Part shown: positions 1 through 10,832 of the stretch, in pieces
Layout of the letters: each line of letters starts with the position of its first letter
Position numbering within the stretch: the first letter of the stretch is position 1
Origin: Pseudomonas cichorii
GTDB taxonomy: Bacteria > Pseudomonadota > Gammaproteobacteria > Pseudomonadales > Pseudomonadaceae
Direction: 5' to 3'
DNA length: 64,000 nucleotides
Assembly: GCF_015471405.1 (NCBI RefSeq)
Contig: NZ_BLVZ01000013.1
Location: 62,001 to 126,000, forward strand
The notes under the pieces: model-generated
Told to the model about the DNA's origin: nothing
Databases searched by the model: none
Seen by the model: only the letters and a program-made list of their open reading frames with translations
Translations under genes and position numbers: made by a program

Positions 1-100
1 CGTCATACAGAGGCACCAGAGCGAAACCAAAGGCGAACATCACGGCCACTATCAGCAGCAGGCGAGTGACAAGGCCTTTGATCGAATGCACGTTGCTCAT
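1..100 (-). CDS. ctaG: Cytochrome c oxidase assembly protein CtaG/Cox11 (5' end only)
   Basis: Only the first 33 codons are in the window; the gene continues past base 1. The peptide begins MSNVHSIKGLVTRLLL and ends FGFALVPLYD. One membrane helix followed by a VPLYD-type stretch is the typical start of Cox11/CtaG, the membrane-anchored copper chaperone that helps build the CuB centre of cytochrome oxidase subunit I. It starts 8 bases after the coxA stop on the same strand, as in other pseudomonad cox operons. The call rests on this short N-terminus plus context. Confidence 0.8.
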   Translation of the reverse strand, partial: MSNVHSIKGLVTRLLLIVAVMFAFGFALVPLYD

Positions 101-108
101 GGCGGTAC

Positions 109-1701
<1,593 letters not shown>

Positions 1702-1720
1702 GTTCCGGTCTCCTGCGCGC

Positions 1721-2845
1721 TCATTGCTGTGACTGCTTGAGGGTCAGTACATCCCTGGGGCTCAGCATGTCGCCCTTGTCGTTACCCCACGCATTGCGCT
1801 CGTAGGTCACAACTGCGGCGATATCGACTTCCGAGAGTTGTTTGCCGAAGGCAGCCATGGCTGTCCCCGGCTTGCCGTTGAACACAATCTTCAAATGATC
1901 TTCGATGGGGCCGGTGGCGATTTTCGAGCCCTTGAGCGCCGGGAACAGTGGCGGCATGCCCTGTCCTTCAGGCTGATGGCAGGCGGCGCAAACGGTGTGA
2001 TAGACCTTGTCGCCGTGGGCGACCAGTTCTTCCCGGGTCCAGTTCTTGTCGGTGAGTTCCTTGAGCCTGGCGCCTTCTTCCTTGCGTGCGGCGAGCCATG
2101 CCTGGTAATCCGCCGGGGATTTGGCTTCCACCACAATGGGCATGAAGGCGTGGTCCTTGCCGCACAACTCGGTGCATTGGCCTCGGTAAATGCCGGGTTT
2201 TTCGATACGGGTCCAGGCTTCATTGACGAACCCCGGAATGGCATCGCGTTTGACGGCGAAAGCGGGTACCCACCAGGAGTGGATCACGTCGGCGCCGGTC
2301 ACCAGAAAGCGGATCTTCTCGCCCACCGGCAGCACCAGCGGTTGATCGACCTCCAGCAAGTAATGCTCGCCCTTGGCTTCACGGTTGTGGATCTGGTCGG
2401 CGGGGGTCGCCAGGTTGCTGAAGAACTCGACATCCTGTCCCAGGTATTTGTAGTGCCATTTCCACTGATAGCCCGTGATCTGGATATCGACATCCGACTC
2501 ACTGGCGTCATACATGCTGATCAGGGTGCGGGTCGCCGGGATCGCCATGGCGACCAGAATCAGAAAGGGGACGATGGTCCACAGAATCTCGACGGTCGTG
2601 TTTTCGTGAAAGTGGGCGGCTTTCTGCCCGAGAGAGCGTCGATGCATGAGCATCGACCAGAACATGGCAGCGAACACCACAAGACCGATCACGACACATA
2701 TCCAGAAGATGGTCATGTGCAGATCGAACACCGCGTTGCTGACGACAGAGGCGCCAGGCGCCATATTCGTTGTCCAGGCTGCTTGCGCCTGAGCAAATAT
2801 TTGCCACAACACGAGCCCCATCCAAACGTATGGACGTCGCTTCAT
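1721..2845 (-). CDS. coxB: Cytochrome c oxidase subunit II with fused cytochrome c domain
   Basis: 374 residues. An N-terminal export segment (about 1-22) is followed by two membrane helices (about 42-65 and 85-105) and a periplasmic cupredoxin domain with the CuA ligands H189, C224, C228, H232 and M235. A C-terminal haem c domain carries CAACH at 286-290. It accepts electrons from cytochrome c and passes them to subunit I. The extra haem domain makes it longer than the mitochondrial subunit and is usual for the pseudomonad caa3-type enzyme. It is the first gene of the visible cox transcript. Confidence 0.97.
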   Translation of the reverse strand: MKRRPYVWMGLVLWQIFAQAQAAWTTNMAPGASVVSNAVFDLHMTIFWICVVIGLVVFAAMFWSMLMHRRSLGQKAAHFHENTTVEILWTIVPFLILVAMAIPATRTLISMYDASESDVDIQITGYQWKWHYKYLGQDVEFFSNLATPADQIHNREAKGEHYLLEVDQPLVLPVGEKIRFLVTGADVIHSWWVPAFAVKRDAIPGFVNEAWTRIEKPGIYRGQCTELCGKDHAFMPIVVEAKSPADYQAWLAARKEEGARLKELTDKNWTREELVAHGDKVYHTVCAACHQPEGQGMPPLFPALKGSKIATGPIEDHLKIVFNGKPGTAMAAFGKQLSEVDIAAVVTYERNAWGNDKGDMLSPRDVLTLKQSQQ

Positions 2846-3203
2846 CGCGGGGTCCCCCAGCTTGTTATCCGGCAGACTTTGTCTGCGGCCAAGGAGCGGC
2901 TTGCGAATTCACTGACATCATGCCCGGATGACCCAGGTCTACAGCGTTGCGGCCTTCAGCCAACTTCTCTCACAGCCGAGTATAGACATAGCCAGAGAGT
3001 GCGCAACGCGATGGGAGAACCATCCATATAGATGTATGGGGTTTTATTAAGATCGTAAGATAAAGGTCTTGAAAGAGTCTTTTAATAACTAATACACATA
3101 AATGTTACTTAGTTATGAAAAATGCGTCTTAGGGAGTCAGCCAATCAGGCTAACGTATGACTTCCCCTAATAACTACCTGGTTTTAAGCCCTCAGGAGCC
3201 TTC
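2846..3203. other. Divergent intergenic region between coxB and an unknown gene
   Basis: 358 bases without a gene. The half next to coxB is of ordinary composition; from about 3030 to 3180 it turns clearly AT-rich, which fits promoters for two genes read in opposite directions. I could not settle on particular -35/-10 pairs. The right-hand gene has a clear AGGAG ribosome site at 3193-3197. Confidence 0.6.
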
Positions 3204-3854
3204 ATGAACACCGCCGCATTGCGCGAGCAGATTCAGCGTGCACATCAACACGAAGCCGAAACAGGCCAATTGCTACAACAACTGGAAATCCAGCTACCCC
3301 ATCTGCATCCCGCGATTGATCTTCCGGATGTCGACGCAAAAGGTGTGCTGACGCGCTTTGTTTCTGCCTATATCGAGTTGGTACCGGACCTGCTAGACGC
3401 TGCTCACGAAGTTGCAGTTCAGGCGGGTATAGAAGGACAGATAAAGCCTGTCCTGAAAATTGCCGAGCAGTTTTTCGTTAGTCCGCCAGCCATCATGGCC
3501 GGTCATGAAGGGCTCGACAGTCTGTTGGATGAAGCGTATCTGGCACATCGCCTTGTAGAAGAGGTGAATGACCTCTACATCAAGCATTTCGGCCGGCCGT
3601 TGATCCCTTCGAACACTGTCGTCGCCAGTGTGATTGCCCACCAGTTGATCGGCGAAGAGTTCGCCAACCAGCTCGATGAAGCCGTACATCATGCAGTTGA
3701 CCAGTTACTCGATGATGAGAGCTTTGCACTGGAATCGGTCGAAACCTACCGTGAGCGCCTTGATAGCCCCGACACCGAAGAAGCATGGAAACGCTGGCCG
3801 TGTCTGTCACGTCAACTGGGCATCGGCCTGGAGCTGGATCGCCCCGAGGCCTGA
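3204..3854 (+). CDS. Conserved protein of unknown function (216 aa)
   Basis: 216 residues, acidic and mostly alpha-helical by composition, with no signal peptide, membrane segment or cofactor motif that I can recognise. An AGGAG lies 6 bases before the ATG, so the start is firm. It sits between the cox cluster and the carbonic anhydrase/SulP pair, a position where other Pseudomonas genomes also carry a hypothetical gene of this size (PA0104-like, from memory). The context says nothing firm about its role. Codon use matches its neighbours, so it looks like a real core gene. Confidence 0.8.
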   Translation: MNTAALREQIQRAHQHEAETGQLLQQLEIQLPHLHPAIDLPDVDAKGVLTRFVSAYIELVPDLLDAAHEVAVQAGIEGQIKPVLKIAEQFFVSPPAIMAGHEGLDSLLDEAYLAHRLVEEVNDLYIKHFGRPLIPSNTVVASVIAHQLIGEEFANQLDEAVHHAVDQLLDDESFALESVETYRERLDSPDTEEAWKRWPCLSRQLGIGLELDRPEA

Positions 3855-3949
3855 TGCTGTCGGTCGTTGTAATAATGTCTTTGCGAGCAAAGGAAGGAGA
3901 GTCGGCAGGCGCTCCGCTGCTTCGCGAAGACGCCCACCGCTGACGCGAG

Positions 3950-5482
3950 CTACCTGGCAGCAGCTCCGATACCGGTTGTCGTATAGATCCGACCTTCCAG
4001 ACGACGCTTCAAGCCCCGCGACTCGATAAGCAGTTTCGTCCCCTGAGCGGCATTGGTCCGCCCCCACTCTTCCAGCAATTCCAGGCAAGAGTGATCGATA
4101 TAGGTCAGGTTGTTCAACGGCACGTGCACGGTGCTGCCTTGAGGGATGCTGCCCAGCACTTTGGTCAGCGCCGGAACCTTGAGGAAGGTAGCCGCACCCA
4201 CCAGACGCAACTCCATTTCACCGTCACCCTCCAGTTGAACCAGGCTGATCTTCAGGCGCGAAGCCTTGAGTGCCAGCTTGGCCAGAGTCAGACCGAAACC
4301 AACCAGTACGCCAGTCAGCAGGTCAGTGAGGATGATTGACGAAGCCGTGGCGGCATAGATGAACATCGGCGTGCGTCCATAACGGCCCAGACCGCGAAAT
4401 GCCTTGAGATCTACCAGCTTGAGGCCCGTGTATACCAGCACACCCGCCAGGCTCGCCACCGGAATGCTTTGCAGTACGCTCGACAGAATCAGCACGAAAG
4501 CCAGCAGCCAGAGGCCATGGAAAATCGTCGAGAATCGGGTTGTGGCACCTGCCTGAACGTTTGCCGAGCTACGCACGATAACGCCGGTCATTGGCAGCGC
4601 ACCCACCAGGCCGCACAGCATGTTACCTATGCCTTGTGCGCTTAACTCCTTGTCGAAGTCAGAGCGCGTGCCGTTGTGCATGCGGTCGACGGCAGCGGCC
4701 GAAAGCAGCGTTTCGGCACTGGCGATGAAGGCCAGGGCGATGGCAGCAATCAGGATCGCAGGATCGGCGAGGTTCATGAGGTCCGCAGGGCGTAGCCAGT
4801 CGATGGCGTCGGCCAGATTGTCAGGGACCTCCACGCGCTTGACCTCCAGCGCCATGATGAGGCTTATGCCTGTTGCAAGACCGACACCCAGCAGTGCTCC
4901 CGGAACGAAACGCAGTGATTGTGGACGGATTTTTTCCCAGGACCACATCACCAGCATGGTTCCCAGACCCAGCAGGCCTGCCTGCATGGCCGGTCCAGGC
5001 CCGATGGCCTGTACCAGAGTTTCAGGGAATGCCAACAGGTTATCCAGCCCGGACGGTTTCGGGCCGCTATCAAACATCACATGCACTTGTGAAAGGACGA
5101 TCAGCACGCCGATGCCGGCCAGCATGCCATACACCACAGCCGGTGCCGTCACCCGGAACCAGCAGCCGAGCTTGAAGCGTCCGGCCAGTAGTTGAAGCAG
5201 GCCGGCCAGCAGAAGAATCGGGCCAAGCATGGCCATTCCATGCTCACGTACCAGCTCGAATACCAATACGGCCAGACCTGCGGCAGGGCCACTGACCTGC
5301 AAGGGCGACCCCGCGATCCAGCCGACGATCAGGCCACCGATGATGCCAGTAATCAATCCCTTGGCCGGAGGCATGCCAGAAGCAATTGCAATCCCCATGC
5401 ACAGCGGCAGGGCAACCAGGAACACCACCACGGAAGCGAGCAGCTCCCGTGGTAAAACGGATTTCAGTTCTGTAGTACCCAT
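3950..5482 (-). CDS. SulP-family anion transporter with STAS domain
   Basis: 510 residues from the ATG at 5482, chosen because GGAGAAG precedes it; an upstream in-frame ATG at 5548 has no such site. About ten to twelve membrane helices fill residues 10-400. The N-terminal SulP signature is present around GIAIASGMPPAKGL, and a short STAS-type domain occupies roughly 425-500. SulP proteins carry sulfate, bicarbonate or other anions. Immediate linkage to a beta-carbonic anhydrase gene on the same strand (112 bases upstream) makes bicarbonate a likely substrate; that is inference, and sulfate or chloride remain possible. Confidence 0.9.
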   Translation of the reverse strand: MGTTELKSVLPRELLASVVVFLVALPLCMGIAIASGMPPAKGLITGIIGGLIVGWIAGSPLQVSGPAAGLAVLVFELVREHGMAMLGPILLLAGLLQLLAGRFKLGCWFRVTAPAVVYGMLAGIGVLIVLSQVHVMFDSGPKPSGLDNLLAFPETLVQAIGPGPAMQAGLLGLGTMLVMWSWEKIRPQSLRFVPGALLGVGLATGISLIMALEVKRVEVPDNLADAIDWLRPADLMNLADPAILIAAIALAFIASAETLLSAAAVDRMHNGTRSDFDKELSAQGIGNMLCGLVGALPMTGVIVRSSANVQAGATTRFSTIFHGLWLLAFVLILSSVLQSIPVASLAGVLVYTGLKLVDLKAFRGLGRYGRTPMFIYAATASSIILTDLLTGVLVGFGLTLAKLALKASRLKISLVQLEGDGEMELRLVGAATFLKVPALTKVLGSIPQGSTVHVPLNNLTYIDHSCLELLEEWGRTNAAQGTKLLIESRGLKRRLEGRIYTTTGIGAAAR

Positions 5483-5594
5483 GATGCTTCTCCGGGATCT
5501 CTTCAGATGTAACAAAGCCTGGCGGCGCGCATCCTGCGCAACCGCCATAGGCTCAAAGAGGGGTTTACCGTCAGTCGTGAATTAAGTCAGGCGA

Positions 5595-6326
5595 CTAGAA
5601 ACGCGGTTTCGGGGTAGCCATGGGTGTCGGACCCTCGCCATCGAGTGGCAGGAACGCATCCCGGTCCGAGTCGTAAGCCAGGATTTCACTGGTTTCGATG
5701 TTGTAGACCCAGCCGTGGATGAACAACTGACCGTTGGCCAGTTTTGATGCAACCGAAGGGTGGGTACGCAGGTGCTGGAGCTGAGCGATCACGTTTTCCT
5801 GAGTCAGGACGTGCATGGTTTCCTTTTCGCTGCCGCAACTGCAATTGTTCTCTACCACCGTACGGGCAACCTCTGCATGACGCAGCCAGGCTTTGACCGT
5901 CGGCATTTTATCGAGGCTTTGAGGGTTGAGTACGGCACGCATTGCGCCGCAATCGGAGTGACCGCAGATGATGATGTGTTGCACGCCCAGAGCCGAAACC
6001 GCGTACTCGAGGGCTGTTGAAACCCCGCCATTCATCTGGCCGTAAGGTGGAACGACGTTACCGACGTTACGGGTGACGAAAAGATCGCCCGGAGAGCTCT
6101 GGGTAATGAGTTCAGGCACGATGCGCGAGTCTGCGCAGGTGATGAACATGGCGCGAGGCGATTGCGCCGTGGCCAGTTTCTTGAACAGTTCTTCCTGCTG
6201 TGGGAAGACCTCATGACGGAAATGCACGAAGCCACTCACGATTTGCTGCAGCGCTACCTCAGCACTATTCAATGCAGGCTGCTCACTGGCTGAGGTAGCC
6301 GACTGCTGTTTATCCATGTCTCTCAT
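5595..6326 (-). CDS. Beta-class carbonic anhydrase
   Basis: 243 residues from the ATG at 6326, which has GAGAGG upstream; the in-frame ATG at 6365 is also possible and would give 256 residues. It interconverts CO2 and bicarbonate in the cytoplasm. The zinc-binding motifs of the beta class are plain: CADSRIVPE supplies the first Cys and the Asp/Arg pair, and CGHSDCGAM supplies the His and second Cys. It lies just upstream of, and is read with, the SulP transporter gene, suggesting coupled bicarbonate supply and use. Confidence 0.95.
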   Translation of the reverse strand: MRDMDKQQSATSASEQPALNSAEVALQQIVSGFVHFRHEVFPQQEELFKKLATAQSPRAMFITCADSRIVPELITQSSPGDLFVTRNVGNVVPPYGQMNGGVSTALEYAVSALGVQHIIICGHSDCGAMRAVLNPQSLDKMPTVKAWLRHAEVARTVVENNCSCGSEKETMHVLTQENVIAQLQHLRTHPSVASKLANGQLFIHGWVYNIETSEILAYDSDRDAFLPLDGEGPTPMATPKPRF

Positions 6327-6519
6327 GTCTTCATCCTCTCTGACGGATTGATGTGGATTTTTCATGCGTTATCTAAACGGAAACGGACCTGAGCCCTCTT
6401 TGTGTGGCATAGCGAACAAGTCCATTGAACGCTATCGCGGGCATCACTCCGATTTACAGATTAGCCACCCAAGCTTAAGTGAAACTGAATGCGACAGCTC
6501 TAGGACGCAGTTCCTGTAT

Positions 6520-7578
6520 TTAAAGGAGCGACATCTGCCCTCCCGGCGGGCAAAAAGCGCTGCAGTCCAGATGAAAACTCTCACGACGATTGAGGCCTAA
6601 ACGTTTAGTCGCTATGGCGTAACGCCTGGCCAACAGATCGGCAAAAGGCCCTTCACCCCGCATGCGCGACCCGAACTCGCTGTTGTAGACCTCACCGCCT
6701 CGGCTTTGACGTATCAGACTCATCACATGTTCCGCACGTTGCGGATAATGTGTCTTGAGCCATTCATCGAACAGTGGCGCCACCTCCAGCGGCAGGCGCA
6801 GCATCACATAGCTCGCACTTTGTGCCCCGGCCGCCTTGGCCTCACTGAGCAGCGCTTCAAGCTCGCTGTCGTTGATCATTGGAATCATCGGCGCGCATAA
6901 CACGCCCACTGGCACGCCGGCCTGCCGCAGTACCCGAATCGCCCTCAAGCGAGCCTTGGGGGCCGCCGCCCTGGGCTCAAGAATGCATTTGAGTTCGTCA
7001 TCCAGCGTGGTCAGGCTGATGAACACTGAAACCAGATTCAACTTCGCCATTTCGGCCAGCAGATCGAGGTCGCGCAGGATCAGCGAGCCTTTGGTGATGA
7101 TGGATACCGGATGGCGATAACGCAGCAGGACTTCGAGGGTGGCGCGAGTGATCCGGTGCTCGCGTTCGATAGGTTGATACGGATCGGTATTGGCGCCCAG
7201 CGTGATTGGCGCGCAACGGTAGCCAGGTTTGGAAAGCTGCTGCTCCAGCAAGGCTGCTGCATTGGTCTTGGCGATCAGTTTGGTCTCGAAATCCAGCCCT
7301 GGCGACATGTCCCAATAGGCATGGCTGGGTCTTGCGAAGCAATAGATGCAGCCGTGTTCACACCCGCGATAAGGGTTGATGGAACGATCGAAGGGAATGT
7401 CCGGTGACGTGTTGCGGGTAATGATGGTCTTGGCCGTTTCGTTGATGACCTGAGTGCCTTGGGTCAGCGGAACCTCCTGATACCAGCCATCGTCCTCGGC
7501 GACGGACCTGCTGGGAGCAAAGCGATTGTGCGGATTGGTGGCGGTACCGCGGCCGCGAATCGGGGGTGTGCTGACCAT
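6520..7578 (-). CDS. Radical SAM protein, SplB-like (PA0069 family)
   Basis: 352 residues. The radical-SAM cluster motif CxxxCxxC is at C73, C77 and C80 (RGCEHGCIYC), followed by the SAM-binding TIM-barrel core. The family is annotated as DNA repair photolyase/spore photoproduct lyase-like (COG1533), but a repair reaction has not to my knowledge been shown for the Pseudomonas members. A perfect CTG-N10-CAG LexA site lies 17 bases before the start, which supports a DNA-damage role. The gene stands alone, with carbonic anhydrase upstream on the far side of a 150-base gap. Confidence 0.9.
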   Translation of the reverse strand: MVSTPPIRGRGTATNPHNRFAPSRSVAEDDGWYQEVPLTQGTQVINETAKTIITRNTSPDIPFDRSINPYRGCEHGCIYCFARPSHAYWDMSPGLDFETKLIAKTNAAALLEQQLSKPGYRCAPITLGANTDPYQPIEREHRITRATLEVLLRYRHPVSIITKGSLILRDLDLLAEMAKLNLVSVFISLTTLDDELKCILEPRAAAPKARLRAIRVLRQAGVPVGVLCAPMIPMINDSELEALLSEAKAAGAQSASYVMLRLPLEVAPLFDEWLKTHYPQRAEHVMSLIRQSRGGEVYNSEFGSRMRGEGPFADLLARRYAIATKRLGLNRRESFHLDCSAFCPPGGQMSLL

Positions 7579-7595
7579 GAGGAACGACTCGAATA

Positions 7596-7611
7596 CTGTT
7601 TATGCATACAG
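7596..7611 (-). promoter_or_regulatory. LexA (SOS) box of the radical SAM gene
   Basis: CTGTTTATGCATACAG reads CTG-N10-CAG with CTGT/ACAG ends, the gamma-proteobacterial LexA consensus. It ends 17 bases upstream of the start codon at 7578, where a bound repressor would block transcription. The PA0069 family is, from memory, part of the P. aeruginosa LexA regulon, which fits. Confidence 0.85.
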
Positions 7612-7821
7612 TACATCAAAATTCACATCGCCCAGGAAAAAATGCTTCCCACCTGACCGGTGGTTCTGCCTGCCGAGAAACGCTTCTTAAAGCGTTGTAA
7701 CAATAAGCCGGTTCCACTGAACATCTTATTAATTTATTAATTGTCGCCAGCAACACTCATGGATGAGCACTTGGGCAGTTCCTGTTATAGAAACTGACAA
7801 CTATTGAAAAGGATTTCAATC

Positions 7822-9459
7822 GTGAACACGAAATATGTATTTAATACCCTGGTTGGGGCATCGCTCCTGTCTCTTGCACTGACAACTGCGCAAGCGTCCG
7901 GCTTCGCGGATAAGAATAAACCCTTTGACCAGTATCACTGGGTCACAACCCATAATTCCTACGAGAAGATCAATCAGAATCTGGCAGAACTGCCCAGGCA
8001 ACTGAAAGACGGTGTTCGGGGTTTCATGCTGGATCTCTATACCGACAAGAAGTCAGGCTTCAACCGTATCAAGGTCTGCCATAAAACCATTGCTTGCTAC
8101 GGCCCGCTGGGCAATCAGCTAAAGAATGAGTTCATTCCTTTTCTGAAAAACAACACGTCGGAAGTTGTGACTATATTTTTCGAGACTTATGTCAGCCGTG
8201 ACGATTTGCAGGAAGTCTTCAATGCGATACCCGAGCTTGCAGACTACTCGTTCAACCCGGCGAATTTCGATACCTCGGGTTGGCCAACCCTGGCCGCCAT
8301 GACCCAGAAAAATAACCGTCTTATCATGATGACCGATAAGCGTGAAGTCAGTGGGCAGTACCGGGTCGGATCAAAGACCATTACCGTCCTGTTCGATAAG
8401 GACTGGTTGACGCAGAACAAGTGGGACACCTTGGGTGGGGCGGCCTCCAATATTTATGCCGCCCACAATTTTTCCTGCTCCACACGCTGGTCAGATGTAC
8501 CTCTGAATACCAGAAAAGTCGCCAGTTCTACAGGCAAGCAATGGAATCGCCTGTTCCTGATGAACCAGTTTCATACCGCCACTTCTACCATTCCTGATTC
8601 TGCCAAGTACGACAATAACCTGACCTACCTGATGCGGCGTACGGCCAACTGCGGGAATGAGCCGAATTTCATCGGTATCAATAATTACCAGAACGGCGAT
8701 GCCTTTTCCTATGCACGCACCTTGAGCCAGGGTGGCATTTATTTATGGGAAGGCTCTGATGCCGACAGGAAAAGAGACACCGTCTGCGCCATTCCCAGCG
8801 GTTCCCGGACTCTTCTTCTGCCGACCCAAGGCTGTGAAAACGATGAGGCTCAATCCATGTCGTTATCCGGCGTTACCAAAGGCACCCGAATCACGGTATT
8901 CGACAATGGCGGTGGTAGCCGCGAAGATGATTACGCCATTATCGACGTGAAGCGAGACATCGGGATCAAAGAGCATGTTGTGGTTTCAGGTTTTGAACAG
9001 AATCGCAATAACGCAGACTATCAGATCATCCATGTTCGCAATAATGGTTTGAACGGGAAGATTTCCCGTATTGAAGTAGGTCGGACGCCGGGTAACTTCT
9101 CTGATGCGGCCATTGCCTTCTATGAGGGAAACAACCTCGAAAAAAATCTCGACTGTACGGTTCCTTTCAATCGTGTGCATAACGTCAAGATGAAAAACAA
9201 CAGTTTTGGCTGCTCAAACGACGAGATTCGTTCTGCCCGAATTCTCAAGGCCGGAGCGGGTACGTCATTTACTCTGGTTGGCCATCCTTATGGCGATTTT
9301 TCACAAGGCCGGACAATCGTCACCATCAAACGTGATATTAGATGGCCGGTCACGATTCCAGGGTTCAACTCCTCTTATGAAAACAGTGATGTAAAAGTCG
9401 AGGCCAGCAAATCGATTGATGGCAAGATCTCGTTTGGTTATTTCAATGGTAAACAATAA
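7822..9459 (+). CDS. Secreted PI-PLC X-domain protein with duplicated C-terminal domain
   Basis: 545 residues from GTG at 7822, chosen because AAGGA ends 8 bases before it; an in-frame TTG at 7804 lacks a site. A signal peptide spans about 1-26 (cleavage after AQA). Residues 33-300 match the bacterial phosphatidylinositol phospholipase C X domain: the two catalytic-type histidines are H44 (TTHNSYE) and H87 (VCHKT). The substrate could be a lipid headgroup in a host membrane, but this is not shown. Residues about 337-430 and 463-545 are two diverged copies of one beta-rich module (GCENDE/GCSNDE, then KRDI, then VxxxGF). GC content is clearly lower than in the neighbouring genes, suggesting transfer. 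Confidence 0.8.
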   Translation: MNTKYVFNTLVGASLLSLALTTAQASGFADKNKPFDQYHWVTTHNSYEKINQNLAELPRQLKDGVRGFMLDLYTDKKSGFNRIKVCHKTIACYGPLGNQLKNEFIPFLKNNTSEVVTIFFETYVSRDDLQEVFNAIPELADYSFNPANFDTSGWPTLAAMTQKNNRLIMMTDKREVSGQYRVGSKTITVLFDKDWLTQNKWDTLGGAASNIYAAHNFSCSTRWSDVPLNTRKVASSTGKQWNRLFLMNQFHTATSTIPDSAKYDNNLTYLMRRTANCGNEPNFIGINNYQNGDAFSYARTLSQGGIYLWEGSDADRKRDTVCAIPSGSRTLLLPTQGCENDEAQSMSLSGVTKGTRITVFDNGGGSREDDYAIIDVKRDIGIKEHVVVSGFEQNRNNADYQIIHVRNNGLNGKISRIEVGRTPGNFSDAAIAFYEGNNLEKNLDCTVPFNRVHNVKMKNNSFGCSNDEIRSARILKAGAGTSFTLVGHPYGDFSQGRTIVTIKRDIRWPVTIPGFNSSYENSDVKVEASKSIDGKISFGYFNGKQ

Positions 9460-9509
9460 GGCGATTGTTTCTTGAGCCGGAAGTGGGGCGAATTATAGAG
9501 ACATTAAAT

Positions 9510-9559
9510 CGCCCGTCAACCGTTAATTTCAATTTCGCTGAAATTAGCTGTCACGGGCG
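9510..9559. other. Long imperfect stem-loop after the PI-PLC gene
   Basis: Two nested inverted repeats share one centre: outer arms CGCCCGT (9510-9516) and ACGGGCG (9553-9559), inner arms TTAATTTCA (9523-9531) and TGAAATTA (9539-9546). It lies between two converging genes and probably ends transcription from one or both sides, although no T-run follows. Confidence 0.6.
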
Positions 9560-9601
9560 CTTCATATATAGAAGAGCCTGCCATTCTCTCTATATAAGCT
9601 G

Positions 9602-10822
9602 CTAAAGCACCCCGGCCTCACGCAGCGCCATGACATCTTCGACCTTGAGCCCCAGGATGTTATGCAAGACCTCGTCGGTATGCTCCCCCAATAAAGGAGG
9701 AGCACGCCGGTATTCAACCGGGGTTTCAGACAATCGAATCGGGCTGGCCACCTGCGCGACGTTACCACCCAGAGCATGCGGCATCTCTATAGCCAGGCCA
9801 CGCGCCCGAACCTGCGGATCTTCAAACACCTGGGCCAGATCATTGATCGGCCCACACGGCACACCTGCCGCCTCAAGCTCCTCGACCCACTGCGCTGTAG
9901 TCTTGAATACCGTCGCCTGGCGGATCAGGGGAATAAGCTCGGCCCGATTCGTCACTCGCAGCTTGTTGGTAAGGAAACGGGGATCATCCGCCCACTGCGC
10001 CTGCCCGGCCACTTCAGCAAACTTTCTGAATTGACTGTCATTACCGACCGTAAGGATGAAGTCGCCATCAGCAGTAGGAAAATCCTGATAAGGCACGATA
10101 TTGGGATGCGCATTCCCCAAACGGCGCGGAGCAGTGCCCGTCGTGAGATAGTTCATCGCCTGGTTTGCCAGGCAAGCCACCTGCACATCCAGCAAAGCCA
10201 TATCGATGTATTGCCCCACGCCACTCTGATCTCGATAAGCCAAGGCAGCCAGAATAGCGCTGGTCGAATAAAGGCCCGTCAGAATATCCGTCAACGCGAC
10301 ACCCACTTTCACAGGCCCGGCACCGCTTTCGCCTTCAGGTCGCCCGGTAAGGCTCATCAACCCGCCAAGCCCCTGGATCATGAAGTCATAACCCGCACGC
10401 CTGGCATAAGGCCCGCTTTGCCCGAACCCGGTAATGGAGCAATAGATCAGACGCGGGTTGATCGCCTTGAGCGCTTCGTAATCCAGCCCATAGGCAGCCA
10501 GGCCACCGACCTTGAAGTTCTCGATCAGGATATCGGAGCGCGCCGCCAGCTCACGCACCAGCTTCTGCCCTTGCGGCCGGGTGAAGTCGATGGTCACGGA
10601 TTGCTTGTTGCGGTTGGCAGAGAGGTAATAAGCCGCTTCCGAGGTGTTCTCTCCTGCCGGGTCCTTCAGGAACGGCGGCCCCCATGATCGCGTATCGTCT
10701 CCATTGCCAGGACGCTCGACCTTTATGACGTCAGCCCCAAGATCCGCCAGGATCTGCCCCGCCCATGGCCCGGCCAGGACCCGTGACAGGTCCAGTACTC
10801 GAATATGCGAAAGCGCGCCCAT
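9602..10822 (-). CDS. gcdG: CaiB/BaiF CoA-transferase, probable succinyl-CoA:glutarate CoA-transferase
   Basis: 406 residues from the ATG at 10822, which has AAGGAG 6 bases upstream. It is a class III (CaiB/BaiF) CoA-transferase: the N-terminus carries the family hallmark VLDLSRVLAGPWAGQ and the body has the expected Asp-containing fold segment. It lies 10 bases after glutaryl-CoA dehydrogenase on the same strand, so it most likely activates glutarate to glutaryl-CoA with succinyl-CoA as donor, feeding lysine/5-aminovalerate breakdown. Sequence alone would allow another acid substrate; the operon makes glutarate the best call. Confidence 0.9.
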   Translation of the reverse strand: MGALSHIRVLDLSRVLAGPWAGQILADLGADVIKVERPGNGDDTRSWGPPFLKDPAGENTSEAAYYLSANRNKQSVTIDFTRPQGQKLVRELAARSDILIENFKVGGLAAYGLDYEALKAINPRLIYCSITGFGQSGPYARRAGYDFMIQGLGGLMSLTGRPEGESGAGPVKVGVALTDILTGLYSTSAILAALAYRDQSGVGQYIDMALLDVQVACLANQAMNYLTTGTAPRRLGNAHPNIVPYQDFPTADGDFILTVGNDSQFRKFAEVAGQAQWADDPRFLTNKLRVTNRAELIPLIRQATVFKTTAQWVEELEAAGVPCGPINDLAQVFEDPQVRARGLAIEMPHALGGNVAQVASPIRLSETPVEYRRAPPLLGEHTDEVLHNILGLKVEDVMALREAGVL

Positions 10823-10832
10823 TGCAGACTCC

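Noticed and set aside
1838..3031. Open frame of 397 codons opposite coxB
   Set aside because: Antisense to a gene with complete CuA and haem motifs and no ribosome site of its own.
3866..3949. Possible REP remnant (GCTTCGCGAAGAC)
   Set aside because: Too short and too diverged from either REP core to call.
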